In this document: positions 61,866 to 64,000 of the stretch, piece by piece
How positions within the stretch are numbered: position 1 is the stretch's first letter
Layout: every line of letters begins with the position of its first letter
DNA from: Belnapia mucosa
Lineage (GTDB): Bacteria > Pseudomonadota > Alphaproteobacteria > Acetobacterales > Acetobacteraceae
Direction: 5' to 3'
NCBI RefSeq assembly: GCF_016775475.1
Contig: NZ_JAEUXJ010000008.1
Coordinates: forward strand, 124,001-188,000
DNA length: 64,000 nucleotides
Position numbers and translations under genes: made by a program
The notes under the pieces: generated by a model
Databases searched by the model: none
The model's input: the letters and a program-made list of their open reading frames with translations, nothing else
Told to the model about the DNA's origin: nothing

Positions 61866-62140
61866 TCCAGTGAAGTGGTCCGCGCAAGCCACCGCAGTTT
61901 CTTCGCCTGACCGTAGCCAAGGCCGGCTTGGCGGGACCGCCAAGTCTGCCTGGTTGACCGCGCCGCGCCGAAGCATACCGTCCGCTTGAAGGCCGCAAGG
62001 GGAGTGACGAACACTTGGATCCTGCAGCCGCGAAGCGTGAACGCCCAAAGGCTTCCGGTTGCGGCGGTGGCAGGCGTCACCATCGTGGACCGGTCCCACT
62101 GGACGCAGGAGTCGAGCCACCAACGCGCAAGGAGGTAGGG

Positions 62141-63160
62141 ATGACGACGAGCACGATCAACATCGGCCGAAGCTGGTACGCATCGGGCGGCGGAACGCGC
62201 CGTGCCCTGCTGGGCATCGCGGGCGCGGCCTGCGCCGCCGCGGCCGCGCGCGCCCAGCGCCCGGCTTGGCCAACGCAGCCGATCCGCTTCATTGGGATCT
62301 TTCCACCTGGCGGTGGAACCGACATTCTCTCGCGCATCTGGTGCAACCGGATGGCTGAGATCACGGGCCAGTCCTTTATCGTGGAGAACCGCTCAGGCTC
62401 CGGTGGGAACGTGGGCACGGAGGCGATCGCGCGCGCCACGCCAGACGGCAACACGATCGGGCTCGCCTCGGTTTCCTCCCTCTCGATCGCGCCTAGCCTC
62501 TACCCTCGGCTGCCCTATGACGTGGAGCGCGACTTCTCCTACATCTGCGGCCTGTGGCAGCTGCCGAACCTGCTCATCGTGCGCCACGGCATTCCGGCCC
62601 ATAGTGTCGCTGAGCTGATCGCGCTCTGCCGCCGCGAGCCCGGCCGGTTCAGTTTCGGGAGTTCGGGCGCCGGCACCACGCTCCACATCGCGGGCGAGAT
62701 GTTCAAGCACATTGGCCAGTTGAACATCCTGCACGTGCCCTACCGCGGGGGCGCGCAGGCCTACAACGATCTCCTGGGCGGCCGCGTCGACATGGTCTTC
62801 GGCAACATCCCTGAGGCGCTCCGCCTCTCGCGCGAGGGGCAGGTGCGGCCGCTGGCTGTCACGGGGGCGGCGCGCAGCCCCCAGGCGCCCGAGGTACCAG
62901 CCATGGCCGAGTTCCTGCCGGGCTATGAGATCAACTCATGGGGCGGCGTGCTCGGTCCCGCGGGCATCCAGCCCGCGATCGTTGAGCGGATCGCCGAGGT
63001 CGGGCGCGAAGCGGTCGAGAGCGCCGAAGTGCGCCGTCGCTTCGAAGAGGCGGGTGCCACTGTGTGGTGGACACCACCCGCCGACCTTGCAGAGTTCCGC
63101 CGCGAGAACGAGACGCGCTTCGCGCCGCTGGTCCGGGCTTCTGGCGCGCGGGTGGAGTGA
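62141..63160 (+). CDS. Bug-type solute-binding protein
   Basis: A 339-residue periplasmic binding protein. The signal TRRALLGIAGAACAAAAARAQ is twin-arginine-like. Bug elements: IRFIGIFPPGGGTDILSR, VENRSGSGGNVGTEAIARATPDG and FSFGSSGAGTTLHIAGE. The site AAGGAGG precedes the ATG. It stands alone, downstream of the acetamidase region; an amide or acid ligand is possible but unproven. Confidence 0.9.
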   Translation: MTTSTINIGRSWYASGGGTRRALLGIAGAACAAAAARAQRPAWPTQPIRFIGIFPPGGGTDILSRIWCNRMAEITGQSFIVENRSGSGGNVGTEAIARATPDGNTIGLASVSSLSIAPSLYPRLPYDVERDFSYICGLWQLPNLLIVRHGIPAHSVAELIALCRREPGRFSFGSSGAGTTLHIAGEMFKHIGQLNILHVPYRGGAQAYNDLLGGRVDMVFGNIPEALRLSREGQVRPLAVTGAARSPQAPEVPAMAEFLPGYEINSWGGVLGPAGIQPAIVERIAEVGREAVESAEVRRRFEEAGATVWWTPPADLAEFRRENETRFAPLVRASGARVE

Positions 63161-63442
63161 ACAGCGCTGGGAACGACGCTTTCAGATGACGTGCGAGGCT
63201 CACGCTGCCTCGCAATCTGCCGGGCTTCTGGCAGATCGTGAGCACGCTTGCAGAACGAGTGGTGGTCAGGCCTACGGGCGCCCGGCGTGGAGGAATTGGA
63301 GCCGGCTAATGTCCCGACCGAGAAAGCCAGGCAGTTCTGTGCTGCTGTTCCGGTGTAGTGTGAGCTGTCCTGTCCTTGGAACGAAGCAGGGTCGCGCCCG
63401 TTTCATTGGCTGTTCCACTCCGTCCTGATCCGGAGCTATCCC

Positions 63443-64000
63443 ATGCAGCAGCGGGGTGCCGAGCGCGCACTGGACGCCCTGAGCTTCTTCGTCTCCGACT
63501 CCCGGTACGGGCTCGGTGCCTTTCTTGGCGTCTACCTGTTGGCCGAGCACGGCTGGGACCCGGCGAGCATCGGTGCAGCGCTCTCCATCGGCATGCTGAC
63601 CGGGTTGGCGTCGCAGGCGCCCCTCGGTGCACTCGTCGATGCGCTGCGGGCCAAGCGTGCGCTGATCGCGGGCGCGGTCGCGATAGTGACCGCGACTTGT
63701 CTTGTCATTCCATTCGCGCCCCATTTCTGGTCGGTGACGCTGGCCGGGCTAGTCGGGGCCTTGGCCGGCGTTACGATCGGGCCGACGCTCGCGGCCATTT
63801 CACTCGGAGTAGTTGGCCCGGCACGCTTTGCCCGTCGCGCCGGGCGAAACGAGGCGCTGTTCCACCTTGGTGACAGCTCGATCAGCCTGGCGATCCTGCT
63901 CACCGCACCCTTCTTCGGCAACTCAGTCGTGTTCTGGTTCATGGTGTTCACGGCCCTCGCCAGCGCGGCGGCCGCGGCAGCCGTACCTGCCGGCGCGATC
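63443..64000 (+). CDS. MFS transporter, N-terminal part (cut by window edge)
   Basis: The first 186 residues of a major facilitator protein. Membrane helices are visible from VSDSRYGLGAFLGVYLLAEH on, with the loop 2-3 motif region GALVDALRAKRALIAG between helices 2 and 3, and further helices up to FWFMVFTALASAAAAAA. The start follows CGGAG by 8 bases. The gene continues past the right edge, so its substrate group cannot be assigned. Confidence 0.85.
   Translation, partial: MQQRGAERALDALSFFVSDSRYGLGAFLGVYLLAEHGWDPASIGAALSIGMLTGLASQAPLGALVDALRAKRALIAGAVAIVTATCLVIPFAPHFWSVTLAGLVGALAGVTIGPTLAAISLGVVGPARFARRAGRNEALFHLGDSSISLAILLTAPFFGNSVVFWFMVFTALASAAAAAAVPAGAI

Noticed and set aside
1..64000. 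CRISPR arrays and rRNA operons
   Set aside because: I saw no regularly spaced repeats and no rRNA-like blocks; the only tandem repeat is the 14-bp pair at 42747.

Overview
The window is a high-GC stretch with dense, strongly codon-biased genes. Several things point to an alphaproteobacterium of the Acetobacteraceae (Roseomonas-like): a FixL/FixJ/FixK oxygen cascade, four orphan Bug-type (tripartite tricarboxylate family) solute-binding proteins, hydantoinase/amidase catabolic genes, and DUF3489 plus serine-recombinase relics. The taxonomic placement is inference from gene content only.

Region 1 (1-11.8 kb) is a low-oxygen response island. A very large FixL-like heme-PAS histidine kinase and FixJ are followed, convergently, by a small receiver-like protein that has lost every phosphorylation residue, and then by a FixK/FNR-type regulator. 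Around them lie a cytochrome c, a UspA protein, a CBS-CBS-BON protein, a zinc alcohol dehydrogenase, a two-CBS protein and an unusual HAD-hydrolase/ATPase fusion. Each of these six genes has a 14-bp FNR/FixK-type palindrome (TTGAY-N4-RTCAA or close) centred about 62-90 bp before its start codon. Two TACGTAG motifs precede fixK and resemble FixJ sites. A PfkB-type sugar kinase is cut by the left edge.

Region 2 (12-23.7 kb) holds catabolic genes: a luciferase-like monooxygenase with an FMN reductase and an enolase-superfamily enzyme, a LOG protein, an amidase, two polysaccharide-deacetylase-fold paralogues (the second with changed metal ligands), and an SDR / peptide-binding protein / SDR operon divergent from a TauD-type dioxygenase.

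Region 3 (23.8-33.8 kb) is a tightly packed minus-strand run of seven genes: amidohydrolase, FAD monooxygenase, hydantoinase A and B, and an NMT1-type ABC importer. It is divergent from a GntR regulator, with a clean inverted repeat between them. It looks like an uptake-and-degradation system for an amide or cyclic-imide N compound.

Region 4 (33.9-42.7 kb) has a broken kup potassium-transporter relic, an enoyl-CoA hydratase, a Bug protein, an IclR regulator flanked by two similar AT-rich sites, an acyl-CoA ligase, another Bug protein, a PoxB-type pyruvate oxidase and an aminotransferase.

Region 5 (43-64 kb) has weaker codon bias and longer gaps and reads as accessory DNA. It contains a dCMP deaminase, a repetitive membrane-anchored coiled-coil protein, stress-type small proteins (GlsB, CsbD/DUF883), DUF3182/hydrolase/DUF2332 genes, a catalase-like heme protein, an acetamidase, a Vgb-like propeller with cytochrome c, two more Bug proteins, and an MFS transporter cut by the right edge. 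It is littered with relics: a frameshifted DUF3489 gene, a gutted resolvase, a truncated IS481-type transposase, and four decayed serine-recombinase pieces. These pieces bracket the catalase gene and the acetamidase gene in the same way.
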